From: Basidiobolus meristosporus CBS 931.73
Taxonomy: Eukaryota; Basidiobolomycota; Basidiobolomycetes; Basidiobolales; Basidiobolaceae
NCBI GenBank assembly: GCA_002104905.1
Contig: MCFE01000428.1
Span: forward strand, 1-64,000
Reading direction: 5' to 3'
DNA: 64,000 nt
The notes below the pieces were generated by a model that did not search any database, was not told the DNA's origin, and saw only the letters and a list, made by a program, of their open reading frames with translations. Of the stretch, positions 42,710 to 55,680 are shown in pieces. Position 1 is the first letter of the stretch. Every line of letters begins with the position of its first letter. Position numbers and translations under genes: made by a program.

Positions 42710-45700
42710 TGCCATTGGTTCTGTGACATCATTATTATCCCTATTTCCCCAGGGCGGTTCAAACCTGGTAAAAAGTAATAAATAAGGTCACACGAGAGCT
42801 GCCTGTCTTAACCCAAATACAATCCGATAAAATCTGGTGTAGTGAGTAATATGAAGTCTATGGATTAACCACCTTCCTAATTGAAATTGGTGCGCTAAGG
42901 ATCAACCCTATTGCGCTATTTCACAGACATCTCCATAATAAGCTGACGAAAGGCATTACAGATGGCTCCTTCTGGACAAGATAAGCATATCAAGATGTCT
43001 CACACAGAAGCACTTATTTCCAACATGTTACGTAAAACTCTACGCAATATGCGCGCGTATATATGTATGAGATCACTATTGGAACAACATTTAGGTCGAA
43101 TTGAAATTGGCCAGGCTGCCGTAAGTGGCGATCGGAAGTAGGATTATAAAATTGGAAGGTCGGCATGTTCCGATTTCTTGGCATTCAGGACAGAATACAA
43201 ATTGATATGAATATCAAGGGAAACAATGGTGTGTGTTTAGCAGCCATGAGTCAAAACAAACGAACACAGCCTCCCAGGTTTCATAGTTGCGCTTTTCGGG
43301 GTTAGATGCCAGAATTGAAAACACTAAGCCATCATATGTTTTCGGCCATTGTCCAAAGTGAGACACATAACACTCAGGGTTTCTCATTGACCACGCGTTG
43401 TTGAGCGAGGCTGAGCTCATCTTCCCAGAGGCAGCAGGCTGTACCGTGGCAGGCATAGAGTCTAGCCGGCCGCTGTTGGGTCGGATGGTGCAGCCTGGTC
43501 ATTGGTCTAACAAGCGAGGGAATGGTTGTCGCGTGAATACACTGCTCAATGTCCACAGCATAATTTCGTTTCACGTATGGTTGTGCACTTTCATCACTAT
43601 CGATATTTCTGACGCACTTGAATTCACGGCCCTGCCAATTACAGCCCTGTGTGGCAGACACAATCGATTAATTGATATTTCTGTGGCAATAGAATCCGAA
43701 ATCCAGTGATGTATTTTGTCATGGTAATAGCCCTGAAACCGCTGGCTTCTGAGCCAATCCGAATGGCGATTAGTAAACAAGACAAGGAATCCTTTCACTG
43801 ATGATTGAGAAATGCATTAGACCTAGTATGTACATGCAATCCAACCAAATCCATCTCGAATCACTGGTCAAGTGTCTCCAGAACCCAACACTTGCTTTCT
43901 CTTATCATTAGATGATCGCTTAATCAACGCTAAACCATTCCGACTGCAGATTCCCACATATTTTAAGCGTTAATTCGCCCATTTCATCACAGTTTCACTC
44001 TTAATGGAAGGTGATATTGAGAATGATCAATCATAGAATACTCATTTCTATCGACTGCCATATATATATCTGGCTCGTGCCCCAAGTGGATAGAGCAAAT
44101 TCAATGGATTCCCTATTCTATGTGGTGCAGTCCATTGTTCACGACGGGTGTTCAGTGAGGTGTGTCTATTTTACATTTGGAAATCCAGGTTTGCAACGAT
44201 TGTCGATGATCAATGTGAATGGTCTCTCAGCTTATGGTGCTCTCTAACCATTCCCGTATCCTTGATGAAATCTAACCTTTTAGGATCCCGACTTACTGTA
44301 TGCCCGATGCAACTACCAACCGAGCTCTTCATGAATACGTTTCACCATCCTCCCAACTCTGCAGGGCTTCTGGGCCTTTGGGGCTTCCGCTATCAAGCAC
44401 GTCTGACTTCATCCGCTGCAGCATGTCTATTAATGCGGCATGCTGCTGGATCAGCCGTAGTGTTGGTGCCCTCAATAGCCCAGTTAGCAACCCTAGGTTT
44501 GAGTGGATATCTACGAACAATATATCTTAAATTTATAGATATATGAAATCTAGTTCCAGTCCATGTAATTGAGTTTCTTGTGGGGCGAAACATATAATAC
44601 CTTTAGTTTGGAGGTGGCTTAGAGCTAGCCCTTGATACTGACGCAATTACTGAGCCCTTTTCCGTCATCTATTCTAAGCAATAAGTCCATGTGATGCGCA
44701 AAGGAGTTTCCAAGATGTTCAACTGTAGTAGATACCCACATGCTTCTCGAGACCCAAGCATCCTTGCAATTTGTTCGGCAGATGTGTATTTCGATCAGTA
44801 AATCAATGTGAATTTGTAGAATAGCCCATAGTTGCGGAAACAAATGCAGAAACCTCAAACCATCTACACAAATTATTTATACCCTCTGAAACCTAGCCAT
44901 AACATCGGCTCTTCTAGGCACCGTCTGGGATCTTCCATCCAAAGGCATGGAGATCGACTAATATCTTTGTGAAAATTTTGTAATGGCAGCATGAGAAATG
45001 GATCAGACCACTGAGGGTTTTCTACCATTTGCTTGGGGTGTTGGTGAACCCGATCGCTTAGACCTGTGAAAATACTGATTCGAAGGTGCTCTTTACTTCT
45101 TCTAAGCCTCAAATTCCAACTTCCCTGGTATTGTATCATAAGCAAGTGTAATACTTCTTTCCGCCATATACTCAGTACTCTGTTATCCATATAATAAGAT
45201 TCAATAGTTGGCCAAGATTTACAAATTTCATTGGCTGGCCTCCTTTACAAATGATCACTATTGCACTGAATTATTTGTTATTTGTGAATTCTTTACCCGG
45301 GAGTCATTATTGGGTGAAGCCTTACTACTACAATATTTAGGGTAGAGCCAAGAGGTGAATATTCTTGAAAGTCAACCACGAAGCCCAAACTTTTCCATGT
45401 TCATCGACAGCATTGATTAGGCTCCACAAAAATTGGCGAATCCAGGAGGTAAAACCCACACAGCCGCCCAATTCACGTTGAGTTCTAATTGCCGCAAGCA
45501 ATCCACTATCGCATGATCCAAAGTGAGCACACATCCATTCATAGCCTTCTATAAGATGTTTTTTGCTGTTGTTTTCGTTGCAAGATATCAGGGAATATTG
45601 GAGGTGATTCGCAGAGCTAGGTTTGCAGGATATTAACATGTTGGTTTATTGAATGGAGTTACAAGGGTCAAATTATAATTGAATATATTTCACTGCCATT

Positions 45701-45727
45701 ATTAGGAAGCATAAAACACTGTATCTG
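42710..45727. other. Intergenic stretch without a recognisable gene
   Basis: Only short overlapping frames. No repeat family from the rest of the window was recognised until 45728. Confidence 0.5.
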
Positions 45728-45990
45728 TTGTAGATTTCTTGTTTGCGTTTAAATATTGAACTTCATCAGATAGGCCCTCGACCAAATTTATTGTTGGGAT
45801 TTATTTGGAACATTTCTCACCACTGTTTAATCACGTGACATAAAAATTTAGATGGTGGACCAAATGGCCCCAAACTTGGCACTCATGCACTTGGGACTTC
45901 CCTGAACTCATTGCTCACTTTATTTCTGCCAAGAAACTGGAAAATTATAATACAACTTTTATATGAATTAGATACATTTGCAATAATCCT
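45728..45990 (+). repeat. Decayed copia LTR
   Basis: Reads 'tgttgtagattt', 'attgttgggatttatttggaa', 'ccccaaacttggcac' and 'cttgggacttcc', the order of the LTR of the copia at 49602, with many differences. The right end is lost. Confidence 0.55.
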
Positions 45991-46315
45991 TCAACACCCA
46001 CTGATATCATTGGTGAATCCGCAATCAGTGCTTTGCAGACTCACAGAAAATACAAGTAACTTCAATTTGGATCTCATAAAATAGTTTATGGGATTTCTTA
46101 TAGATATTAATGTAACTTTCCTCACATTCTGCAAGTAATTTTCATTCAGCTTTTGAAGATTTAGTCATTCTGGAATCTGTGGGTGTGTCAGTTTGTTCTT
46201 GGAATGGCTGGAAAATCTAAAACTCAAAGTGGTAGCCTTATGTAAGCTACAATTTCTGCTAGTGTTTACAAGACCTTCATTCTTTGGAATACTCCCCTTC
46301 CTTATTTGTTGATAT

Positions 46316-46664
46316 TGTTGTAAGAGTCTTGGAGATATTGGAAGTGATTGGGAGAACAAGTAGATAATGTGGTTTTCACTTAATGATTTATTGAATGTAA
46401 AAGTAGTATTTATACTTTTACATGGTCTTGGCATTAAAAACACGTAGAATAGGTTAAGGAAGGTCCCAAGAGCATGTGTGCAAAGTTTGGGGCTGTTTGG
46501 ACAACTTTGAGAATTTTCATGTTCTGGGTACCTGGTACTTTGGTGAAAATATTCTAAGTAAATCCCAACAAGGAATTTGGTCAGTATTCTCTAGGATTTG
46601 AAGGTGATGATCTAAGTGACTAAGTTAGGCGAATATTTAGGTGGAAATATGAATTTTTACAACA
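46316..46664 (-). repeat. Solo copia LTR with target duplication GATAT
   Basis: 349 bases, TGTTGTAAGAG...TTACAACA, close to the LTRs of element A (a handful of differences, such as 'cattaaaaacacg' for 'cattacaaacacg'). GATAT lies on both sides (46311-46315, 46665-46669). No internal region is left, so the element was removed by LTR-LTR recombination. The inverted repeat with the TATA loop is at 46395-46423. Confidence 0.93.
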
Positions 46665-46678
46665 GATATATGCTGCCA

Positions 46679-46980
46679 TTGTTGTGAAGGTTTTGGAGAT
46701 ATTAGAAATAACTGGTAAATCTTTTGGGTGGCTTTGAGAATTTTAGTGTCTTAAGTATGACCTATTGAGAGCATATTCCAAGCAATCCCAAATTTGCTGC
46801 AAGTTTCATAATAACACCTAGATACTTAACTAATGTAATTGCTTGAATTATAGTCAACAAATCTTACATTACTCAGGCCAAATTTCTTCCTGAGACTTAT
46901 TTAGAATACTTTTACCAAGATATCAGGTACCCAGAACATTAGAAATACCAAAGCTGACCAGACAGCTCCAGCACTAACAT
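46679..46980. repeat. Two decayed copia LTR pieces in opposite orientation
   Basis: From 46679 'tgttgtgaaggttttggagatatta' type sequence follows the LTR start in minus orientation. From about 46890 'agaatacttttaccaagatatcagg' and 'tacccagaacat' follow the LTR middle in plus orientation. Both are fragments. Confidence 0.5.
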
Positions 46981-47005
46981 TAAGCCCAATCCCACACTCC
47001 ACAAG

Positions 47006-48989
47006 TTACTCCATTAAAACCTGCCACTCAATATGTATTTCTGCTGTGAAGCTTATTTTCCATGACTTTGGCAGGAACCCTATGGCTTCATGCAACTGGT
47101 CATTCACTGGTTTGTACATGTCAGGGTCTTCAGCTGGCACTGCAAGGTCTAGCACCTCCTTTGCCAGTCTTTGCAATAAATCCTTGCAATATTCAAGTGT
47201 GTTTTCTTGAGCACTGCTCTTGAAGAAGTGTGTAACCTCTTGGTGTGCCAATAATGTTCCAAAATTCCCCTGTAGGCAATGTCATAGTCTTTTGAGTTCT
47301 TGACATTATTGCTTTGTCTGTCAGTGGGGTTTCCACTTTATCTACAATGGAGGACATGGAAGCAGTGGTAGACAAATTGCTTTTGTCTGCAAGCTCATTG
47401 ACCTCACTAGAGTGGAGCTCAACTGGTGGTGCTTCCAACTGTTGAGAAAACAGCTGTTTTCTTATTGGTAATTCTCTTGGCCAATATGGGGTACATCCTG
47501 TTGTGGACTCTTGGTGTTGGTGAAAACTGCAGCTTTTTTCTCACACTTCCATGTCGTTGGCTTGGTAGACTTTTTCTCTTTGCCTTTACCTTTATCATTG
47601 CCAAGTCTTTACTGCTACTTTGACTGAGTGCTTCTTGTATTTTACTATGTTTTCTTTTTGATGTATGCTGCAATGGAACATCTGTTTTGCCTGCTTGTCC
47701 CCTGCCAGCACTCTTCCAGCCACCTGACATTTCTTTGACACTTGTTTGGAACTTGACACCTTGCTTGTGGCAGGCTCCTGAGAAAGTCACAGTTTCTTAT
47801 TGCTGTCAAGTTGTTCACTGCTACTGTGACTGTGTGCTTCTTTTATTGATATGCATTTGCTCCAAGTTGAATGCTGCTCTGATGCATCTGTTTCTGCCTG
47901 CTTGTCCCTTACCAGCCCTCTCCTGGTAACCTGATGTTCCTTAGCCACTTGTTTTGAGCTTTCAGCCCTGCTTCTGACAGGGTCCTGAGAAAGCTGCAAT
48001 TTTTTATCACTACCAGGTCCTTCACTGGTACCTTAAATGAGGGTTTCTGGTATTGCACTCTGTTTTTTCCTTGGTAAATGCTGCAATGATGCATCTGTTT
48101 CTGCCTTCATGTCCCTTACTGGCATTCTTCTGGCTACCAGATGTTTCTTTGTTGTGTTTTTGGAACCTTCAGCTTGTGACAAGCACTTGGGGAAGCTGAT
48201 GGCTTTTATCTGTGGCACCCTTGTTCTACTACCTTTGATAGTTTCTGCTACTCTTGAGATACTTTCTTAGCATACCAATGCTTGCTTGAATCCAGGAAAA
48301 TGCTCATAGAGCAGGTCAAGCACATTATGCTTGGCCTTGAGTTCCTAAAGGTCCCATGGTATGCTGGCCTTGAGGTGATGCCATGCTAGACTTCTAGTAG
48401 CCTCTAGAGTATTAGCCCACTCTTCATCATTACACTCAATGGCTTCACAGATCTTCAATGTCTTTTCATTTTTAGGCTTGGGTATAAATGCCACAGTCTC
48501 CCTCCCATGCTGTAATAGGTTTTCCTGTGGACTTTATCTTTGTGCACTGTTGTTATGTTTTAAAGACTGTTTGGTGCTCCTCTACTATAATATTTGGAAA
48601 TGGCTCAATTCATGGATGTTATATTGAGCTAATTGAGTTTCTTCTTTGCTGCAAATATACTGCATTCCATACCTGGGATACTGATTACTCTACCTGCATT
48701 ATTTGCTCATCCTGTTTCTGGACTATTTCCTGATTTCTCTGGGCCATTGCCTCTATCCTATCAACCTCTGTACCTAATTGCCTCATCAATGTGTTGGTAT
48801 GAGCTGACAAAGTACTTGCTAATATGGGTGGTGGTGATGTTATGATGGACACTTGCTGGTCTTCAACTGAAGGTACTGCATTTGCTACATTTTCATCTTC
48901 CTCAGCAACGTGGTCAGCTCATGGCTCTGCAGATATTTCCAATTGCCTACTTGACTGAGAGCCTGCCTTTTTGCAACAAGATCCACTCA
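47006..48989 (-). pseudogene. Decayed protein with about 207-base tandem coding repeats
   Basis: Read on the minus strand from ATG at about 48989: 'MSGSCCKKAGSQSSRQLE', a helical stretch 'TLMRQLGTEVDRIEAMAQ', then 'KTLKICEAIECNDEEWAN' and 'LDLLYEHFPGF', then three consecutive modules of about 69 codons, then an acidic end with 'EAPPVELHSSEVNEL' and 'YCKDLLQRLAKEVLDL'. Each module has 'LSQDPVRSRAESSKQ', 'VARRMPVRDMKAETDAS' and 'QHLPRKKQS' type peptides; module starts are near 48185, 47982 and 47775. About five stops or shifts break it. Long open modules show that it was coding until fairly recently. Family unknown; a related piece is at 2735-3120, so a mobile origin is likely. Confidence 0.55.
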
Positions 48990-49510
48990 TGTAAATGTAG
49001 AGTGCATAAAGACCATAACAGTGCCTTGCAATTCTTGTCAAAAGACCATGCAAACACTATCAGGTTTTTAAACTTAATTTGGCAGTAAAATTAGCAAAAC
49101 ACTTTACAATCCTGTCATAAGACTGTGTAGAGGGTCATTAATTCCAAGCTATGACATCACAACAGCCTCCTTACAGGATCCTGAGAGATTTTACCCAACA
49201 GCAAGAAGTTGTAATCAAGAAGGTCTCAATGGGAAACAACAGAACACTCCTTAAGTAAGAATATCTAGAATAGGAAAGCAAAGTACCATTATAGTATTAG
49301 CTGAGTTCCAACTCTCATGACAGTGATAACTCTCAATATCACTGGGACTAGCTTCTTTGCCGGAAAGAACACATCCTTTCCCAGGGATGACAAGGTCTAC
49401 TAGCATTCATACCAAATTTGGTCTTCAGTTGCTTATTGTTTGCAATCAAAGTTGCAGCTGCAAATTTAAGCAAAAAAACCAGCTGAATACCAACTGAAAA
49501 TCCAATAAAA
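48990..49510. other. AT-rich stretch, nothing recognised
   Basis: No open frame of note and no clear match to the repeat families of the window. Confidence 0.4.
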
Positions 49511-49601
49511 TCCAACTTTTAGATTTTGCATAGGGATCTGATGCACTTGAGCAGGCAGCAAACCAAGTATATTACAGTAGTAATGAAGGAGGCCTTATAT
49601 A

Positions 49602-49950
49602 TGTTGTAAAAATTCGTAATTCCACCTAAATATTCACCTAACTTAGTCACTTAGATCATTACCTTCAAATCCTAGAGAATACTGACCAAATTCCTTGTTG
49701 GGATTTACTTGGAATATTTTCACCAAAATACCAGGTACCCAGAACATGAAAATTCTCAAAGTTGTCCAAACAGCCCCAAACTTTGCACACATGTTCTTGG
49801 GACCTTCCTTAACCTATTATACAGGTTTGTTATGCCAAGACCAGGTAAAAGTATAAATACTACTTTTACAATCAATAAATCATTATGTGAAAACCACATA
49901 ATCTACTTGTTCTCCAAATCACTTCCAATATCTCCAAGACTCTTACAACA
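49602..49950 (+). repeat. 5' LTR of the second copia
   Basis: 349 bases, TGTTGTAAAAATTCG...CTTACAACA. The inverted repeat around the TATA loop has 9-base arms here (GTAAAAGTA / TACTTTTAC). Confidence 0.94.
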
Positions 49951-49954
49951 GGTT

Positions 49955-52900
49955 ATGAGCCCCAAGCTGTCACTCTCTGCAATGTCTACTACTGCTATTA
50001 CTGAAATTTTTCCCTCTGCTGAAAAGTTGGATGGATCTAACTACCAAGTGTGGAAGGTGAAGATGAAGATGCTGCTACAAGAAAGAGGCCTTTGGGATAT
50101 TGTCATGGGAGAAAAATGCCCTCCTAAAAACGTGGGAGAGGAAGCCTTAAAGTACCAGAAGAAAGAACAAAGTGCCTTAACTGCATTTGCCTTAATGTCA
50201 AGGACAAATTGCTAATTCAATGCTCAAGAGCAAAAACGGCAAAGAATGCCTGGAAGGCATTAGAAGACACCTACTAGTCATGTTCAGCTGCCAAGAAAAT
50301 GTATCTGAGAAGAAAATTCTTTACTACAAAGATGCTGCCTGGAGAAGAAATGAAAAATCTATTTAACAGAATTACCCTGCTGGTAGATGAGATGGAATCA
50401 GTGGGCGTACCAACTACTGATGAGGATGTGATAGTTACCATCCTGAATAGCCTGACAGACAAGTTTCAGGGCCTTGTATCAGCCCTAGAGTCCAGAACTG
50501 AAGATTTGACCTTAAATTACGTATATGGAAGGCTCCTGGATGAAGAATTAAGAAAATCAAGCAACAATAAGAAGGAAGAAGAAAATGCTTTAATAAGCAA
50601 TGATAACCAACAAAGGAGGTACCCAAGACCCTACAAAGGCAACAGCAACCTATTTTGCAACTACTGCAAAAGGAAAGGACACACATCAGACCGGTGTTTC
50701 AAAAAGAGAGATTATCAGCAAAAGAAGCCTGAATATGGAAATGCTGCAACAACTGAAGATAGACTATTCATATCTGCACTAAATATGACCACAAACAAGG
50801 ATTCTCAGACGTGGTATATTGACTCTGGAGCTTCTCAACACTTTACACACCAAAAAGAACTTTTTACCCAATATCAAGAAATTCCAATTAAGAAGGTTTT
50901 CATGGGTGACAATAGAACACTTGATGCAGTGGGAGAAGGAACTATCCAAGTAAACCTTAGAAGCAGTGAAGGAAGCCATACACTGACCTTTAAAGAAGTA
51001 CTCTATGTACCAGAAATAGCCAAGAACCTACTCTCTGTAAGCAAGGCCACAGCAGAAGGACTCAGTTTCAGTTTTGACAATTCTGGATGCAGGATCACTG
51101 ATCAAAATGGTGCCCCTATTGCTTTGGGCATCAGAGATCAAAATCTATACAAGTTGACTTATATTCCATCATATCTGGAAGCCAATATAAGTAACTTAAA
51201 TGAAGAAACACCAATGCTTTGGCACAGGAGATTTGGGCACATCAATTCTGATTATTTGCGCAAAATGATCAAAGATCAGCTAATTTCTGGAGTGAAAATT
51301 GATCCCCCAGCTAATTTGGAGCACTGTGAAGCCTGCATATATGGGAAACAAGCCAGACAACCGCTCAAGAGCTCTGGGTCAATCAAAAACTAAGAAAAAA
51401 TTAGATCTAATTCACTCAGATCTGTGTGGACCTATGCAAAATATATCCTTAGGCGGGATGAAGTATTTGATCACTTTTATTGATGATTATACATGATACA
51501 CATGGGTCTACTTCATGGAGAGAAAGGAAGAAGCTCTGTCTAAGTTCAAGGAGTTTAAAGCCATGGTGGAGAGAGAAACTGGTGAAAAAATCAAGAAAAT
51601 ATGCTCTGACATTGGTGGAGAATATACCTCAAAACTCTTCATCCACTTCTGCAAATTTCATGGGATAAAGCAAGAGACTACTGTACCATACTCCCCACAG
51701 CAAAATGGAGTAGCAGAACAAGCTAACAGAACAATAATTGATATGGCAAGATACAAGATCCATGATCAAAAATTATCCTATGATTTTTGGGTGGAATCAG
51801 TTGCCACTGCTGTATACCTTAAAAATAGGAGTTATAACAGAATACTTCGTGATTCTACTCCATTTGAAGCATGGTATGGATACAGACCAAGTGCAGAACA
51901 TCTAAGAATATTTGGGTGCACAGCATATGCCAAAAAACTGGCCAGAAATCAGTCAAAATTTGAGCCAAAAAGTGTAAAATGCATATTTTTGGGCTACTAC
52001 AATGAGAGTAAGGCATACAGACTCTACAATACCAAAGCAAAGAAGCTTATCAAGTCCAGGGATGTGTTGTTTGATGAAAATTCAAAATTTTCACAAAAAA
52101 TGACATCAGATGATGATGAAAATTTGATCTCAAGTCCACCAATTGTCAGGATTGAATAAGAGCAAAACAATGAAAATTTTTTCACTCCAGAGGACTTTAC
52201 AACCATGGTTCAGCCAGAATCAGTGCCCAGGAATATCCCAGAAGTGATCCTTCCAGTATCAAATGCCCAGAGATCCAATCGGACAAGAAATAGCCCAAAT
52301 TACTATATTAATGAGGGTACAAACTTAGCCTATGCTTATTCAGTCCATGTTGATGAGCCCCAGACTGTAAAAGTGGCCCTAAATAGCCCTCAGACAAAGT
52401 TTTGGAGATCTGCAATGACTGAGGAATATCAGGCACTGATGGAAAATCAAACTTGGGACTTAGTCAAATTACCAATCAACCAAAAATCAATTGGATGCAG
52501 ATGGGTCTTCAAGACAAAATACAAGGCTGATGGTACAATTGAAAGATACAAAGCAAGACTTGTAGCCAAAGGATACTCTCAAACAAAAGGACTTGACTAT
52601 ACTGAGACCTTTGCACCGGTAGCCAAGTTTAACTCCATCAGATTAATATTAGCTATTGCAGCCAAATATAAGTTTTTTATTTATCAAATGGATGTAAAAA
52701 CTGCATTTTTGAATGGAGAACCTGATGAGGACGTGTATATGGACCAGCCTGATGGGTTTGTTAACCAAGATAACCCCCATTTGGTCTGCAAGCTTAAAAA
52801 GTCACTATATGGTCTCAAACAATCACCAAGAGCCTGGAATTGCAAGATAGATTCTTATTTGGAATCTTTGAGTATCAAAAGAAGTAATGCTGACTATAGT

Positions 52901-53926
52901 ATATACTATAAGCCAGATAGAGCAAATCCAGTTCTATTAGCCCTATATGTGGATGATCTTATTATAGCCGCCAATAACCTAGAAACATTGGAAGAGACTA
53001 AATCCAGCCTATCTAAGGAGTTCAAGATGTCCAATCTAGGAGAACTTAGTTACTACTTAGGGATTAAGTTCTCCATAGACAGAAGTACCCAGACTATTAC
53101 CCTAAGCCAATCCAAGTATATTCAAGATATACTAAAGAAGTACAAAATGGAAGACTGTAAACTGGCAGCTACCCCAATGGAGACAAACCTTAACTTGGTC
53201 AAAACTCAACCAAATCAAGAGAGCTTGGTGCCATCTGAAAGCCCTGACTTTCCTTATCAATCTATGGTTGGCAGTCTGATGTATATCATGCTTGGAACAT
53301 GTCCAGATATCTCATATTCAGTGGGTGTTGTCAGCCAACATAATCAGAATTATGAATCTGATCATATTGCAGCAGTTAAGTGGATTTTTAGATACCTAAA
53401 AGGAACTGCTGATATCTGCTTAAGATACACTTATAAGGATTCGGAACAGGATCTTGTGGGATACTCTGATGCTGATTGGGGACAAAATTTGGAAGACAGA
53501 AGATCCACCACAGGATACACCTTTCTTTACTGTAAAGGAGCAATATCATGGAACTCAAGAAAGCAACCAACCGTAGCACTTTCCACCACAGAGGCAGAGT
53601 ATATGGCAGCCTGTGAAGCTACAAAAGAAGCAATGTGGTTAAGAAAGCTGTTTACAGATTTAGGCCTATGTCAAAAAACGCCTATTACTTTATTTCAAGA
53701 TAATCAAGGATGTATACAATTAGGTAGAAATCCAACTTTTCATGCTAGAACCAAGCACATAGATATTAGACATCATTTCATACGTGAAGCTATAGAGAAT
53801 AACTTAGTTAGCTTAGTTTACTGTCCTACAGATGAAATGATTGCAGACATATTTACCAAACCATTAGCTAGAGACAAGTTTGAATATCTTAGGTCAAAAT
53901 TAGGACTAGTCAGTATGAACATTTAG
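49955..53926 (+). pseudogene. Copia gag-pol of the second element, five breaks
   Basis: Follows the element A protein throughout. Compared with A: a one-base deletion near 50177 in a T run ('gccttaac' for 'gcctttaac'), TAG at 50275-50277 (CAG in A), a one-base insertion near 51386 in an A run, TGA at 51494-51496 (AGA in A) and TAA at 52157-52159 (TCA in A). The catalytic motifs ('IDSGASQHFT', 'YVDDLIIAA', 'PQQNGVAEQANR', 'STTEAEYMA') are still present. The reverse transcriptase-RNase H part stays open from 52205 to the stop at 53926. Confidence 0.94.
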
Positions 53927-53937
53927 CTGAGTGGGAG

Positions 53938-54285
53938 TGTTGTAAAAATTTGTATTTCCACCTAAATATTCACCTAACTTAGTCACTTAGATCATTACCT
54001 TCAAATCCTAGAGAATACTGACCAAATTCCTTGTTGGGATTTACTTAGAATATTTTCACCAAAATACCAGTTACCCAAACATGAAAATTCTCAAAGTTGT
54101 CCAAACAGCCCCAAACTTTGCACACATGCTCTTGGGATCTTCCTTAACCTATTCTACGTGTTTGTTATGCCAAGACCAGGTAAAAGTATAAATACTACTT
54201 TTACAATCAATAAATCATTAAGTGAAAACCACATAATCTACTTGTTCTCCAAATCACTTCCAATATCTCCAAGACTCTTACAACA
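53938..54285 (+). repeat. 3' LTR of the second copia
   Basis: 348 bases, preceded by GAGTGGGAG at 53929-53937. Differs from the 5' LTR at, for example, 'aaaatttgtatt' and 'ccagttaccc'. Confidence 0.94.
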
Positions 54286-55680
54286 ATATATACCTTCAAA
54301 GAAGTGCACTGTGTTCCAGAAACAGCCAAGCACCAATCACCTCAAACCTGGTTACAGCAGAGGGACTCAGTTTCAGTTTTGACAATTCTGGGTGCAGGGT
54401 CACTAATTGATTTTGAGCAAAAGGGTTGTAAATCTACTAATATACAGAGTAAAGGTTAATTCCCCTTCTAACTTGCAGCACTGTAAAGCCTGCACATATG
54501 GGAAACAAGCCAGATCACCATTTGACAGCTTCTGCATCATCAAAGCAACAAGAAATTAGATTTGTTTACAACAACCTATGTATACCTATAAGGTGCATCC
54601 CAATGTGAAAAGAAGTATTAAGCCACATTTATATAAAACTACACAAGATATAAGTGAATTTACTTCATGGAGAGAAAGGAAGAAGCCCTGTCTAAATTAG
54701 GGTGCTTAATGCCATGGTAGAAAGAAAAGCTGGTGAAAAAATGAACAAAATATGCACCAATTATGTTGGAGAATATATCTGAAAACTCTCAATCCTTTTC
54801 TGCAAAACTTATGGTATAAGGCAAGTGATCAATACGCCATACTCCCCACAGCAAAATGGGGTGTCATAGCATTTACAAAGGCCAAATATATATTGCAAGA
54901 ACTGTGATCCATGTTTAGCAATCATCTTGCTTTTTTGGGCAGTATCAGTTAAGACCATTATGCCTTGAAAATCAGAGTAGTGCAGAGTATCTTGTTATAC
55001 TGCTCCATTTGTGACATGGCATAGATATAGACCAAATGCAGAGCATCTAACAATATTTGGTTGCATAGCATATCCCAAGAAACCACCCAGAAATTAGTCT
55101 AAATTTGAGCCAAAAAGTGTAAAAAGCATACTTATGGGCCACTGCAATGGGAGTATGGCATACAGAGCATACTATACCAAAGCAATGAGGCTGCTCAAGT
55201 CTAAGCATATGCTGTTTGAAGAATACTCCTATTGTTACAAAGAATGGTATCAGATGATGACAAAAACCAATCTCAAATCCACCAGTGGTCTTGTTTAAAT
55301 CAGAATATTAAATTGCAGATTTTTTCACTGCAGAGGACTCTAAAACCATGATGCAGCCTGAATCAGTGGCCAGGAGTATCTCACAAGTGATCATTCCTGT
55401 ATTGCAAGGCAGAAAATGTAACTGCATTTGAAATATCCCAAATTACTATATCAATGAGAGTACAAACTTAGCCTAAGCCTATTCAGTCCATATTGATGAG
55501 CCCCAAGCAGTATAAGTGACCCTAAATAGGCCTCAGACAAAGTTTTGTAGATCTGAAAGGGCTGAGCAATATCAGGCCCTTGTGGAAAATCAAACTTGGG
55601 ACTTGGCCAAAGCATCAATCAACTGCAAATCAATTGAATGTAGATGGGTCTTCCAGACAAAATACAATGCTATTTGGCCG

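Larger units (their letters stand above)
49602..54285 (+). mobile_element. Second copia element, near full length but broken; target duplication ATATA
   Basis: 4684 bases, same family as element A. LTRs 49602-49950 and 53938-54285, ATATA on both sides (49597-49601, 54286-54290). LTRs differ at about ten visible positions. Primer site GGTTATGAGCCCC at 49951-49963 and purine tract GAGTGGGAG before the 3' LTR are retained. Gag-pol is interrupted, so it cannot move on its own. Confidence 0.95.
49511..55680 (+). pseudogene. Older copia relic (third copy), split by the copia at 49602
   Basis: At 49511-49601 'cttgagcaggcag', 'ccaagtatatta', 'agtaatgaaggaggcc' follow the protease region of copia pol. 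The same reading resumes after 54290 with 'ccttcaaagaagtgcac', 'ttccagaaacagccaagc', then pre-integrase, integrase ('actccccacagcaaaatgg') and linker pieces up to about 55680 ('TKYNA' for 'TKYKADG'). Stops and deletions are frequent. A younger member of the same family inserted into it. Confidence 0.7.

Noticed and set aside
42740-42780. tRNA-like 'ggttcaaacc' box
   Set aside because: No matching acceptor, D or anticodon arms around it on either strand.
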